Source: Dehalococcoidia bacterium
GTDB lineage: Bacteria > Chloroflexota > Dehalococcoidia > Dehalococcoidales > UBA1222
Direction of reading: 5' to 3'
Length of the DNA stretch: 15,206 nucleotides
Assembly: GCA_009776515.1 (NCBI GenBank)
Contig: WRNP01000030.1
Span: forward strand, 1-15,206
Position numbers and translations under genes: made by a program. This document shows, piece by piece, positions 1-6,475 of this stretch (position 1 is the first letter of the stretch; each line of letters opens with the position of its first letter). The notes under the pieces were generated by a model, which saw only the letters and a program-made list of their open reading frames with translations, was not told the origin of the DNA and made no database searches.

Positions 1-368
1 TTGCCCGCAGCGCCGGCAATTCGGCACAGCTCATGGCCAAAGAGGGCGATTATGTACTTCTGCGCCTGCCGTCTGGCGAGATGCGCCGAGTGCGTGGCGA
101 GTGTTTGGCAACCGTTGGCCAGATCGGCAATCTTGACCACCAGAACATAAAGCTTGGCAAAGCCGGGCGACGACGCCTGCAAGGCTGGCGACCACAGGTG
201 CGCGGCACGGCAATGACACCGCGCGACCATCCCCACGGCGGCGGTGAAGGCCGCTCACCGGTCGGTATGCCCGGGCCAAAAACGCCCTGGGGCAAGCCCG
301 CCATGGGGTACAAGACCCGCCGACCTAAGGCTTCGGATAAGTTTATCGTGAAGCGAAGAGGGAAATAG
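1..368 (+). CDS. rplB: 50S ribosomal protein L2 (uL2), C-terminal part, cut by the window edge
   Basis: L2 binds 23S rRNA near the peptidyl transferase centre and is needed for subunit association. The reading frame is open from base 3, so only about the last 121 residues are here. An in-frame ATG at 33 is an internal Met (SAQLMAKEG), not the start. The signature HPHGGGEGR loop, which holds the conserved His near the active centre, is followed by the usual tail TPWGKPAMGYKTRR and SDKFIVKRRGK. The protein ends with TAG at 366-368, and rpsS starts 9 nt later. The N-terminal half, and presumably the earlier S10-operon genes (rpsJ, rplC, rplD, rplW), lie upstream outside the window. The identification is secure. 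Confidence 0.97.
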   Translation, partial: ARSAGNSAQLMAKEGDYVLLRLPSGEMRRVRGECLATVGQIGNLDHQNIKLGKAGRRRLQGWRPQVRGTAMTPRDHPHGGGEGRSPVGMPGPKTPWGKPAMGYKTRRPKASDKFIVKRRGK

Positions 369-377
369 GAGAGAGTC

Positions 378-665
378 ATGTCAAGGTCAATCAAGAAAGG
401 TCCTGCCGTCAGCGAAAAACTGATGAAGAAAGTGACCGATGTCAACCGCTCAGGCAAAAAAGTGGTCATCAAGACCTGGGCGCGCTACTCCACCATATTG
501 CCGGAAATGGTCGGCCTCAATATCGGCGTGCACGACGGCCGCCGCCATGTACCGATCTTTATCACGGAAAATATGGTGGGCCACCGCCTGGGAGAGTTTG
601 CTCCAACGCACACTTTCCGCGGGCATTCCACCAAGGCTGAAAAGACCACGGGCGTGAAAGGCTAG
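378..665 (+). CDS. rpsS: 30S ribosomal protein S19 (uS19)
   Basis: S19 sits in the head of the small subunit, where it forms a unit with S13 and contacts the A-site finger of 23S rRNA. The 95-residue product has the usual length and motifs: MSRSIKKGP at the N-terminus, the TWARYSTILPEMVG segment, HDGRRHVPIFITENMVGHRLGEF in the core and a basic Gly-rich tail (FRGHSTKAEKTTGVKG). The ATG follows a purine-rich AGGAGAG with good spacing. It lies between rplB and rplV in the canonical S10-operon order. A second frame over the same DNA encodes nothing recognisable. Confidence 0.97.
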   Translation: MSRSIKKGPAVSEKLMKKVTDVNRSGKKVVIKTWARYSTILPEMVGLNIGVHDGRRHVPIFITENMVGHRLGEFAPTHTFRGHSTKAEKTTGVKG

Positions 666-677
666 GGGAAGCTTACC

Positions 678-1016
678 ATGGAAGTAAAAGCGGTAGCCAA
701 GGATACTGGAGTTTCAGCCCGCAAGCTGAGGCTCCTCATTGAACTCGTCAAGAACAAGCCGGTGGCGGAGGCGCTCGCTATTTTGAGCCTTGCCCCCTCA
801 CCATCCGCCAAACTGTTGATTAAAACGATAAAGTCAGCGGCAGCCAATGCCGATAACAATTTCCAGATGACACCAGACGCGCTCAAAATCACCAAGATCT
901 ATGCCGACGAAGCGCCGACGGCTAAGCGCTTTCAGCCACGGGCTCGTGGCCGGGGGGATCGGATTTTAAAACGCTCCAGCCACATCACCGTCATTGTGGC
1001 CGAGCAGGAGGCTTAA
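678..1016 (+). CDS. rplV: 50S ribosomal protein L22 (uL22)
   Basis: L22 binds 23S rRNA and its long beta-hairpin lines the polypeptide exit tunnel. The 112-residue product begins MEVKAVAKDTGVSARKLRLL, matching the family's helical start, in which residues bind rRNA through the SARK/R motif. The tunnel hairpin is visible as IYADEAPTAKRFQPRARGRGDRI, followed by the conserved SSHITVIV strand. The start has a GGGGAAG ribosome binding site. The TAA stop shares one base with the ATG of rpsC (TAATG at 1014-1018), so the two are probably translationally coupled. Length and sequence are normal for the family. Confidence 0.97.
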   Translation: MEVKAVAKDTGVSARKLRLLIELVKNKPVAEALAILSLAPSPSAKLLIKTIKSAAANADNNFQMTPDALKITKIYADEAPTAKRFQPRARGRGDRILKRSSHITVIVAEQEA

Positions 1017-2005
1017 TGGGACGCAAAGTACACCCTATGAGTTTCAGGATCGGCATCATCCGAGACTGGCAATCCAAGTGGTTTGACGAGCAGCACTACG
1101 GCGAGAACATCCTGGAGGATGTCAGGCTGCGCAAGGCCGTCAGGAAGAAGTACCCAGAGGCCGGCATCTCGCTTATTGAAATCGAACGTCAGGCTAATCG
1201 CGTGGGAGTGATCATCCACACCTCGCGCCCGGGCATCGTCATCGGTCGCGGCGGTAGCCGCGTTGAGGAGATGCGCCAGTACCTGGAGGGTCATCTGAGC
1301 GGCAAAAAAGTGCAACTTGACGTGCGCGAGATCCGACAACCAGAACTTGATGCCCTGCTGGTAGCACGTTCGGTCGCCGACCAGATGGAGCGCCGCGTCG
1401 CTTACCGCCGTGCCATGAAGCAGTCCGTCTTCCGCACCATGCAAGCTGGCGCCAAAGGCATGCGCATCATTTGTTCCGGCCGCTTAGGGGGTGTGGAAAT
1501 TGCCCGCCGTCAAATGATGCATCAGGGTCGAGTACCCCTCCAGACCCTGCGGGCTGATATCGACTACGGCTTTACCGAAGCCCATACCACCATGGGGCGC
1601 ATTGGTGTCAAAGTATGGATCTACCGCGGCGATGTCTTTCCAGAGCCCCCGGTCATCACTGCCCCCATCATCAACGAAACCCCGGCCCTTTCCATAAAAC
1701 CGGAAGAGGCCAAGGGAGGAAGTGCCCCAGCGGAGAGTGTTGAGGTAAAAAAACCGCGCGTCCGGCGCAAGGTTGCTACGGAAAGCGCCCCGGAGGCCAA
1801 GGATGCTCCGGAAGCCAAGACCGAAGCCCAGGCTGAGGAGGCCCCCAAAAAGACCCCCCGTCCCCGCGTGCGCAAGATAGCCGCGGAGGAGGCAGCTGCT
1901 CCTGCCAAGGCCGAGGATAAAAAGGAAACCAAACCCAAAGCGAGTCGGGCAAAGACCGCCGAGCCCAAGGAGAGCAAACCTAAAACAAAGAAGGCCGCTG
2001 AGTAG
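1016..2005 (+). CDS. rpsC: 30S ribosomal protein S3 (uS3) with a long charged C-terminal tail
   Basis: S3 lies at the mRNA entry side of the small-subunit head and has helicase-related contacts with mRNA. The first ~208 residues are a normal S3: MGRKVHPMSFRIGI start, a KH domain with the GRGG loop at residues 77-80, and the C-terminal domain (SGRLGGVEIARR at 154-165, TTMGRIGVKVWIYRGDVFP). The protein then continues to 329 residues, against roughly 210-240 in many bacteria. The extra ~115 residues are rich in Lys, Ala, Glu and Pro, predicted disordered, with two similar blocks (PRVRRKVATE at 247-256 and PRVRKIAAEE at 283-292). Codon use does not look foreign, and the frame stays open to TAG. 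C-terminal S3 tails are known in some Chloroflexota. The ATG overlaps the rplV stop by one base. Confidence 0.96.
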   Translation: MGRKVHPMSFRIGIIRDWQSKWFDEQHYGENILEDVRLRKAVRKKYPEAGISLIEIERQANRVGVIIHTSRPGIVIGRGGSRVEEMRQYLEGHLSGKKVQLDVREIRQPELDALLVARSVADQMERRVAYRRAMKQSVFRTMQAGAKGMRIICSGRLGGVEIARRQMMHQGRVPLQTLRADIDYGFTEAHTTMGRIGVKVWIYRGDVFPEPPVITAPIINETPALSIKPEEAKGGSAPAESVEVKKPRVRRKVATESAPEAKDAPEAKTEAQAEEAPKKTPRPRVRKIAAEEAAAPAKAEDKKETKPKASRAKTAEPKESKPKTKKAAE

Positions 2006-2030
2006 TATTATCAAGAGCTCGAGGAAATAA

Positions 2031-2483
2031 ATGTTACAACCAAAACGCGTAAAATTCAGAAAAACCCATAAGGGGCGCCGGTCCGGCGCCGCCCACGATG
2101 GGGCGACCATCGCTTTCGGCGAATATGGTCTTCAAGCTCTAGGAACCGGTTGGATGACCGCCCGGCAGATAGAAGCGGCCCGCCGTGCCATCACCCGCAG
2201 TATCCGCCGCGGCGGCAAAGTATGGATCCGCGTCTTCCCCGATAAACCTGTCACCAGCAAGCCCGCCGAAACCCGCATGGGTGGCGGCAAGGGTGCCCCC
2301 GATCATTGGGTAGCTGTCATTCATCGCGGACGCATCCTGTTTGAACTGGCCGGCGTCGATGAAGGGGCAGCCAAGGAAGCCATGAGGTTGGCCTCGGGCA
2401 AGTTGCCCTTTGAAACCCGCTTTTTGATGAAAGAGGCTATCGGCCAGATAAGCCGAAAGGAGGCTGCGGACAATGAAAGCTGA
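2031..2483 (+). CDS. rplP: 50S ribosomal protein L16 (uL16)
   Basis: L16 binds 23S rRNA between the central protuberance and the A site and helps position the aminoacyl-tRNA. The 150-residue product starts MLQPKRVKFRKTHKGRR, a textbook L16 start, and contains GEYGLQAL, the RQIEAARRAITR helix and KPAETRMGGGKGAP. Arg82 in that last motif corresponds to the Arg that is hydroxylated in E. coli. The C-terminus runs about 10 residues beyond the shorter family members. A GAGGAA ribosome binding site precedes the ATG. The gene overlaps rpmC by 11 nt, and the AAGGAGG site for rpmC lies inside its last codons. Confidence 0.97.
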   Translation: MLQPKRVKFRKTHKGRRSGAAHDGATIAFGEYGLQALGTGWMTARQIEAARRAITRSIRRGGKVWIRVFPDKPVTSKPAETRMGGGKGAPDHWVAVIHRGRILFELAGVDEGAAKEAMRLASGKLPFETRFLMKEAIGQISRKEAADNES

Positions 2484-2670
2484 TGAGATCAAGGCCCTCA
2501 GCCCAGAGGAGCTTTCTAAAAAGCTCACCGAGAAACAAAAAGAGCTCTTTGAGTTGCGCATTAAGGCCAGCACCAAACAGCTCAAGAACCACCGCCAGAT
2601 ACCGCCGGTGAAAAAAGATATCGCCCGCCTCAAAACTGAGGAGCGGCAGCGTGCGCTGAGCGGCAAGTAA
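2473..2670 (+). CDS. rpmC: 50S ribosomal protein L29 (uL29)
   Basis: L29 is a small two-helix protein at the exit of the polypeptide tunnel, close to where trigger factor and the signal recognition particle dock. The 65-residue product shows the typical pattern: MKADEIKALSPEELSKKL, then a Lys/Glu/Leu-rich helix (EKQKELFELRIKAST), then the QLKNHRQIPPVKKDIARLKT segment that defines the family. The ATG has an AAAGGAGG ribosome binding site at 2456-2463 with 9-nt spacing. The start lies inside the end of rplP, which suggests coupled translation. It has normal length and context. Confidence 0.97.
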   Translation: MKADEIKALSPEELSKKLTEKQKELFELRIKASTKQLKNHRQIPPVKKDIARLKTEERQRALSGK

Positions 2671-2682
2671 GGGAGCAAAAGA

Positions 2683-2967
2683 ATGGCAGACAACAAACAT
2701 AAGACAATGATCGGACGCGTAGTCAGCGCACGCATGAACAAAACCTGCATCGTAGCTGTAGAGAAGCAGAAACAACACCCCCTCTACCGCAAGACCTACC
2801 GCCTTGAGGTAAAATACAAGGTGCACGATGAGAAGGGCGAGTGTCAGGCGGACGACCGAGTACGCATTGTGGAAACGCGCCCGCTGTCGAAAGAAAAGCG
2901 CTGGCGCGTGGCAGAGATTATCTCTAAGGCCGCTGTGGTTGAAATCAAGCCCGGGGAAGTCGTTTAA
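2683..2967 (+). CDS. rpsQ: 30S ribosomal protein S17 (uS17)
   Basis: S17 is an OB-fold protein that binds 16S rRNA helices early in 30S assembly. The 94-residue product contains the family core: IGRVVSARMNKTCIVAVE, then HPLYRKTYRLEVKYKVHDE, then DRVRIVETRPLSKEKRWRV. The order matches the usual five-stranded barrel with the basic loop in the middle. It extends about ten residues beyond the core, ending EIKPGEVV. A GGGAG ribosome binding site precedes the ATG. It lies in its canonical place between rpmC and rplN, with gaps of 12 and 11 nt. Confidence 0.97.
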   Translation: MADNKHKTMIGRVVSARMNKTCIVAVEKQKQHPLYRKTYRLEVKYKVHDEKGECQADDRVRIVETRPLSKEKRWRVAEIISKAAVVEIKPGEVV

Positions 2968-2978
2968 AGGAAAGGCCG

Positions 2979-3347
2979 ATGATCAAACAATTTACGAGAA
3001 TGAAGGTCGCCGACAACACCGGTGCCCGCCAGGTGATGTGCGTTGGGGTGCCGGGGGCGAGCAAGCGTAAATATGCGCGCGTGGGCGACATCGTGACTTG
3101 CGCCGTGAAAAAAGCCACCCCGGAGGCAACGGTCAAAAAGGGAGAAGTCGTCCAGGCTGTCGTGGTGCGCGTGGCCGAGCCTTACCGCCGCGCGGATGGC
3201 TCCTACATTCGTTTTGACGACAACGCTGCTGTCATCCTGACCGACAAGAACAATCCTAAAGGGACCCGCATCTTTGGCCCGGTGGCGCGCGAGCTCAGGG
3301 AAAAAAACTTCACTAAGATCCTATCCCTGGCACCGGAGGTGTTATAA
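2979..3347 (+). CDS. rplN: 50S ribosomal protein L14 (uL14)
   Basis: L14 lies at the subunit interface and takes part in intersubunit bridges; it is also the docking site of the silencing factor RsfS. The 122-residue product is very typical: MIKQFTRMKVADNTGARQV at the start, GASKRKYARVGDIV, the KKGEVVQAVVVR strand, and IRFDDNAAVILTDKNNPKGTRIFGPVARELR, ending in LAPEVL. Length is the family standard. The ATG follows AAAGGAAAGG. The GGAGGTG near the end of this gene (about 3336) probably serves as the ribosome binding site of rplX. Confidence 0.98.
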   Translation: MIKQFTRMKVADNTGARQVMCVGVPGASKRKYARVGDIVTCAVKKATPEATVKKGEVVQAVVVRVAEPYRRADGSYIRFDDNAAVILTDKNNPKGTRIFGPVARELREKNFTKILSLAPEVL

Positions 3348-3352
3348 GTACT

Positions 3353-3664
3353 ATGAAGATCAGGAAAAATGACCAGGTGCTGGTGATCGCCGGCAAAGAC
3401 AAAGGCAAGAAAGGTAAGGTACGCTTTGCGTACCCCAAAGAAGGCAAGGTGATTGTCGAAGGCGCAAACTTCATCAAAAAGCATGCCCGCGCCAGCGGAC
3501 AAGTCCGCCAGGCCGGCATCATTGAAAGAGAGGCTCCCCTGGAGGCCTCCAATGTGATGCTCATCTGTGCCAAATGCGATAAGCCGGTGCGCGTGGCCAC
3601 CCGTACCCTTGCTGATGGTAAGAAAGTACGCTACTGCCGCGCCTGCCAGGAGGTAATTGACTAG
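3353..3664 (+). CDS. rplX: 50S ribosomal protein L24 (uL24), with a C-terminal Cys4 motif
   Basis: L24 is an assembly initiator of the large subunit and lies near the tunnel exit. The 103-residue product begins with the KOW motif (MKIRKNDQVLVIAGKDKGKKGKV), followed by the characteristic VIVEGANFIKKHARAS segment and the EAPLEASNVMLI strand. The C-terminal part has four cysteines, C72-x2-C75 and C95-x2-C98, arranged like a zinc ribbon; many L24 proteins keep this pattern, and zinc binding here is inference. It starts 5 nt after rplN. One base separates its stop (3662-3664) from the ATG of rplE at 3666. Confidence 0.97.
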   Translation: MKIRKNDQVLVIAGKDKGKKGKVRFAYPKEGKVIVEGANFIKKHARASGQVRQAGIIEREAPLEASNVMLICAKCDKPVRVATRTLADGKKVRYCRACQEVID

Positions 3665-3665
3665 T

Positions 3666-4214
3666 ATGTCCCAGCTTAAGGAAAAATACCGCCATGATGT
3701 GGTTCCAACCCTGATGAAAGACAGGGGATATGCCAACGTGATGCAGGTGCCTCGCCTGAACAAGGTCGTACTCAACATCGGTGTAGGCGAAGCCATCACT
3801 AATGCCAAGGCTGTTGATGCCGCCATGGGCGACTTGGGTGCCATCTCGGGCCAACGCCCCGTCTCCATCCGCTCGAAGAAATCCATCTCGGCTTTCGGGT
3901 TGCGTAAAGGAGCCACCGTTGGCACCAAGGTTACCTTGCGCGGGCAGCGCATGTACGATTTCCTGGATAAGCTCATCGGCATCGTGTTGCCGCGCATCCG
4001 CGAGTTCGCCGGCGTGCCCACCGATGCCTGGGACGGGCGAGGCAACTACACCTTGGGCTTCAAGGATCAGACCGCTTTCCCAGAGATAGACTACGAGAAA
4101 GTGGACAAACTCCGAGGGTTGGAGGCCACCATCGTCACCACCGCCCGCACCGATGAGGAAGGCAAACGCTTACTTGAGCTTCTGGGCATGCCTTTCAGTA
4201 AGGAAAACGCTTAA
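3666..4214 (+). CDS. rplE: 50S ribosomal protein L5 (uL5)
   Basis: L5 binds 5S rRNA and connects it to the central protuberance, contacting P-site tRNA. From the ATG at 3666 the product has 182 residues, close to the family norm: YRHDVVPTLMKDRGYANVMQVPRLNKVVLNIGVGEA, SGQRPVSIRSKKSISAFGLRKG, MYDFLDKL and the FPEIDYEKVDKLRGLEATIVTTA segment. The frame is open to a TTG at 3657, but that codon sits only 3 nt from the AGGAGG at 3648-3653, so the ATG is the better start. The stop is followed at once by a hairpin (4216-4230). Confidence 0.97.
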   Translation: MSQLKEKYRHDVVPTLMKDRGYANVMQVPRLNKVVLNIGVGEAITNAKAVDAAMGDLGAISGQRPVSIRSKKSISAFGLRKGATVGTKVTLRGQRMYDFLDKLIGIVLPRIREFAGVPTDAWDGRGNYTLGFKDQTAFPEIDYEKVDKLRGLEATIVTTARTDEEGKRLLELLGMPFSKENA

Positions 4215-4215
4215 G

Positions 4216-4230
4216 CCGAGTTCGACTCGG
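4216..4230 (+). promoter_or_regulatory. Perfect hairpin between rplE and rpsN
   Basis: CCGAGT and ACTCGG form a perfect 6-bp stem around TCG, directly after the rplE stop. The next bases are AT-rich (ATCTCTAGCTAAAATATT) but have no run of T, so it does not look like an efficient intrinsic terminator. It could be an RNase processing site, a 3'-end stabiliser for the upstream mRNA, or a coupling breaker before rpsN. The structure is seen; the role is a guess. Confidence 0.5.
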
Positions 4231-4260
4231 ATCTCTAGCTAAAATATTAAAAGGAAAAAT

Positions 4261-4446
4261 ATGGCAAAGCTATCAGAAATTTTAAAGTCCCAGCGCCCCC
4301 CGAAATACAAGGTGCAACAGCACAACCGTTGTCACAAATGTGGCCGCTCGCGCGGGTATCTCCGTGCTTTCAGCCTCTGCCGCATCTGCTTTAGGGAGTT
4401 AGCACTCTCCGGGCAGATACCCGGGGTGCGCAAATCCAGCTGGTAA
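4261..4446 (+). CDS. rpsN: 30S ribosomal protein S14, zinc-binding type (uS14, type Z)
   Basis: S14 completes the head of the small subunit beside S3 and S10. The 61-residue product is the short zinc form: MAKLSEILKSQRPPKYKVQ, then C24-x2-C27 and C40-x2-C43 as zinc ligands, then FRELALSGQIPGVRKSSW, the usual C-terminus. The long zinc-free form is about 100 residues, so there is no doubt about the type. An AAAGGAA site precedes the ATG. Unlike its neighbours it is separated by gaps of 46 nt upstream and 65 nt downstream, each with a short perfect hairpin. In some bacteria a zinc-free S14 paralogue replaces this form under zinc starvation; whether one exists elsewhere in this genome cannot be seen. 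Confidence 0.97.
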   Translation: MAKLSEILKSQRPPKYKVQQHNRCHKCGRSRGYLRAFSLCRICFRELALSGQIPGVRKSSW

Positions 4447-4467
4447 ATAAGCTAAGTGCAGTTCGAA

Positions 4468-4482
4468 GGACGGTTGCCGTCC
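4468..4482 (+). promoter_or_regulatory. Perfect hairpin between rpsN and rpsH
   Basis: GGACGG and CCGTCC form a perfect 6-bp stem around TTG, 21 nt after the rpsN stop and 29 nt before the rpsH ATG. The following bases are CCGACCTGTGACTGACTC, with no T tract, so it is not a classical terminator. It has the same geometry (6 bp, 3-nt loop) as the hairpin before rpsN but a different sequence. It could be a processing or translation-control element; this is inference. Confidence 0.5.
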
Positions 4483-4511
4483 CCGACCTGTGACTGACTC
4501 AGGAGTAAGAT

Positions 4512-4910
4512 ATGGCCATCAGTGATCCAATTGCCGATATGCTGACCCGCACTCGCAACGCCGTGCTGGCACGCCACGACAGCGTCCTTATGCCGGCGTC
4601 GAAGATGAAGCTCAGCATCGCCCAGATACTAAAAGAAGAGGGTTTTATTACCGACTACGAGGTCATCGGCGCTAAGGCCCAGGCTAAGCTCAAACTCAAG
4701 CTCCGCTACGGCGAGCGCAACCGTCCGTTCATCAATGGGCTTAAGCGAGTGAGCAAACCGGGGCTTAGGGTCTACGTTGCCCGAGGAGAGATTCCCCGCG
4801 TTTACGGAGGCATGGGCATCGCCATCGTGTCAACGTCGGGCGGCGTTCTGCCAAGCTACAAAGCCTGGCAGCGGAACCTCGGCGGCGAGCTGGTCTGTTA
4901 TGTCTGGTAA
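4512..4910 (+). CDS. rpsH: 30S ribosomal protein S8 (uS8)
   Basis: S8 binds helix 21 of 16S rRNA and organises the platform; in E. coli it also represses the spc operon by binding its mRNA. The 132-residue product starts AISDPIADMLTRTRNAVLARH and has MPASKMKLSIAQILKEEGFI, INGLKRVSKPGLRVYV and the end GELVCYVW, all diagnostic. In the usually strict STS-x-GV-x-T stretch near the C-terminus this protein reads STSGGVLPSYKAWQ, a mild deviation in a loop that contacts rRNA. A CAGGAG site precedes the ATG. I did not find an S8-binding-site mimic near rplE. Confidence 0.97.
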   Translation: MAISDPIADMLTRTRNAVLARHDSVLMPASKMKLSIAQILKEEGFITDYEVIGAKAQAKLKLKLRYGERNRPFINGLKRVSKPGLRVYVARGEIPRVYGGMGIAIVSTSGGVLPSYKAWQRNLGGELVCYVW

Positions 4911-4933
4911 TATGAACCAACACGAGGTAAGAA

Positions 4934-5497
4934 ATGTCTAGAATAGGCCGCATGCCCGTTGAAGTGCCGCCGCAGGTATCCGTCAAGGTTGCGGACGGCG
5001 AGGTAACTGTCAAGGGCCCCAAAGGAGAGTTAAGGCGCCAGATCAGCCCGGAGATGGGGTTCTCCCAGGAGGACGGGCGCTTAAGCATCAGCCGCCCATC
5101 GGATGCCAAGCCTCATCGGGCTCTTCATGGGTTGACCCGAAGCCTGGTCGCCAACATGGTCGAAGGGGTGACTAAAGGTTACGAAAGGGGACTGGAAATC
5201 TCCGGAGTGGGTTACCGCGCCGAGAAAGATGGCGAGAGCTTGGTGTTACGGGTGGGTTTTTCCCATCCGGTCATCATCAAGCCGCGTCCCGGTATAAATT
5301 TTGATGTTGATGCCAAGAATACCAGTATCAAGGTCATTGGCATCGACAAAGAGATGGTCGGTCAGACCGCCGCCGAGATTCGCCGCGTCCGCCCCCCAGA
5401 TGCCTACAAAGGCAAGGGCATCAGGTACGCAGGCGAGCATATAAAACTCAAGCCCGGCAAGGCGGGCAAAGCCGTCGGGGGAGGTAAAGCTAAATAA
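4934..5497 (+). CDS. rplF: 50S ribosomal protein L6 (uL6)
   Basis: L6 binds the sarcin-ricin region of 23S rRNA near the factor-binding site. The 187-residue product shows the duplicated-fold family pattern: MSRIGRMPVEVPPQVSVKV and VTVKGPKGELRR in the first half; LVANMVEGVTKGYERGLEISGVGYRAEK at the junction; VGFSHPVIIKPRPGI, IDKEMVGQTAAEIRRVRPPDAYKGKGIRYAGE in the second half. It extends about ten residues past the usual end with a Gly/Lys tail (GKAGKAVGGGKAK). A GAGG site precedes the ATG, and the stop overlaps the rplR ATG by one base (TAATG), with the rplR site GGGGAGG inside the tail. Confidence 0.97.
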   Translation: MSRIGRMPVEVPPQVSVKVADGEVTVKGPKGELRRQISPEMGFSQEDGRLSISRPSDAKPHRALHGLTRSLVANMVEGVTKGYERGLEISGVGYRAEKDGESLVLRVGFSHPVIIKPRPGINFDVDAKNTSIKVIGIDKEMVGQTAAEIRRVRPPDAYKGKGIRYAGEHIKLKPGKAGKAVGGGKAK

Positions 5498-5859
5498 TGG
5501 CTAAGACAGACAGCAGAAAAGCCCGCCTGGCACGGCACGCTCGGCTCAGAGAGAGCGTCCATGGCACTGCGGAACGCCCGCGTCTCTGTGTTTTTCGCAG
5601 CCTGGACCACATCTATGCCCAGGTAATTGATGACGAGCGCGGTCACACCCTCTGCTCTGCCTCCACCCTAGAACCAGAGGTAGCCCAGAAGCTTGCCGGG
5701 GACAAAAAGGCTCGTGCCGGCATGATCGGTGCCCTACTCGCCCAACGCTCACTTGAGGCCGGGATCAAGCAGGTAGTCTTTGATCGCGGTGGCTACAAAT
5801 ATCACGGCCGCGTCAAGGAGCTGGCCGAAGCTGCCCGCAAGGGGGGGCTCAGTTTCTAA
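5497..5859 (+). CDS. rplR: 50S ribosomal protein L18 (uL18)
   Basis: L18 binds 5S rRNA together with L5 and helps anchor it in the large subunit. The 120-residue product has the basic N-terminus (KTDSRKARLARHARLRESV), the TAERPRLCVFRSLDHIYAQVIDD strand pair, an Ala-rich helix, and the closing VVFDRGGYKYHGRVKELAEAARKGGLSF that is nearly invariant in the family. It starts on the last base of the rplF stop, so translation is probably coupled. After it comes a 70-nt gap with a possible hairpin before rpsE. Confidence 0.97.
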   Translation: MAKTDSRKARLARHARLRESVHGTAERPRLCVFRSLDHIYAQVIDDERGHTLCSASTLEPEVAQKLAGDKKARAGMIGALLAQRSLEAGIKQVVFDRGGYKYHGRVKELAEAARKGGLSF

Positions 5860-5874
5860 AAATGGGAGAGGACA

Positions 5875-5901
5875 GAGCCACAAGCTTTGTTTTCAAGGCT
5901 C
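5875..5901 (+). promoter_or_regulatory. Possible weak hairpin between rplR and rpsE
   Basis: GAGCC (5875-5879) can pair with GGCTC (5897-5901) around a 17-nt loop that contains AAGCTT. The 3' arm continues into CTAAC, giving GGCTCCTAAC, which is close to GGCTCATAAC in the rpsM leader hairpin. A five-base-pair stem alone is weak, so I give it low confidence. No T tract follows. The rest of the gap up to the rpsE GAGG site shows no convincing promoter. Confidence 0.3.
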
Positions 5902-5929
5902 CTAACTTAATACTCTTAACGAGGTAAAA

Positions 5930-6475
5930 ATGGCAAGAGAAGCAGTCATGCGTAGCAAGATCGACGCCAGCGAGTTGGCTCTAAATGACAAGCTGGTATA
6001 TATCAATCGCGTTTCCAAAGTACTGAAAGGCGGTAAGCGCCTCAGCTTTGCTGCCTTGGTCGTCACCGGCGACGGCGCGGGGCACGTTGGCATCGGCGTA
6101 GGTAAATCCAATGAGGTTCCGGAGGCCATCAATAAGGCCGGAGCAGTGGCTCGCAAGCACCTTATCAAGGTGGAGATGGCCGGTAATACCATCCCCTACG
6201 AAAGCCGAGCCAAGTTCGGAGCTGCCGATGTCCTGCTCAAACCCGCCGCCCCAGGTATTGGCATTATCGCCGGCGGTAGCGTGCGGGCCATCGTTGAGGC
6301 AGCAGGCATCAAGGATATCTTGACCAAATCACTGGGCAGTGCCAACAAGACCAATGTAGCCAAGGCGGTCATGGTAGCCCTCTCGCAGCTAAAGAATCCC
6401 GAGATGGAAAAGAGCCGCCGCCAGAGCGTTCCTGCCTCAGCCCCCAGGCCAGAGGGAGGCACGAGCGGTGGTTAA
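5930..6475 (+). CDS. rpsE: 30S ribosomal protein S5 (uS5)
   Basis: S5 lies at the mRNA entry channel and affects decoding accuracy. The 181-residue product contains the dsRBD-like N-terminal domain (LVYINRVSKVLKGGKRLSFAALVVTGD, GHVGIGVGKSNEVPEAINKA) and the C-terminal domain (LLKPAAPGIGIIAGGSVRAIVEAAGIKDILTKSLGS-NKTNVAKA). The final ~20 residues are a low-complexity Pro/Gly/Ser tail (SVPASAPRPEGGTSGG). The ATG at 5930 is preceded by GAGG at good distance and is preferred over the ATG at 5948. The end overlaps the GTG start of rpmD by 8 nt. Confidence 0.97.
   Translation: MAREAVMRSKIDASELALNDKLVYINRVSKVLKGGKRLSFAALVVTGDGAGHVGIGVGKSNEVPEAINKAGAVARKHLIKVEMAGNTIPYESRAKFGAADVLLKPAAPGIGIIAGGSVRAIVEAAGIKDILTKSLGSANKTNVAKAVMVALSQLKNPEMEKSRRQSVPASAPRPEGGTSGG

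Noticed and set aside
1484..2110. Minus-strand open frames opposite the rpsC tail and rplP
   Set aside because: Low-complexity Leu/Gly/Phe-rich translation is the mirror of the Lys/Ala/Glu tail; nothing in them resembles a protein family.
3203..4045. Long minus-strand open frame opposite rplN, rplX and rplE
   Set aside because: It crosses three well-identified genes, has no recognisable domain or ribosome binding site, and arises from the codon bias of the + strand genes.
4231..4260. A promoter before rpsN (TAAAAT or TATTAA in the AT-rich stretch)
   Set aside because: No -35 element at proper distance; TTCGAC in the hairpin gives spacing of 13 or 18 nt with a poor match.
5887..5915. A promoter before rpsE (TTGTTT with TAATAC)
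   Set aside because: The spacer is only 15 nt and the -10 match is poor.
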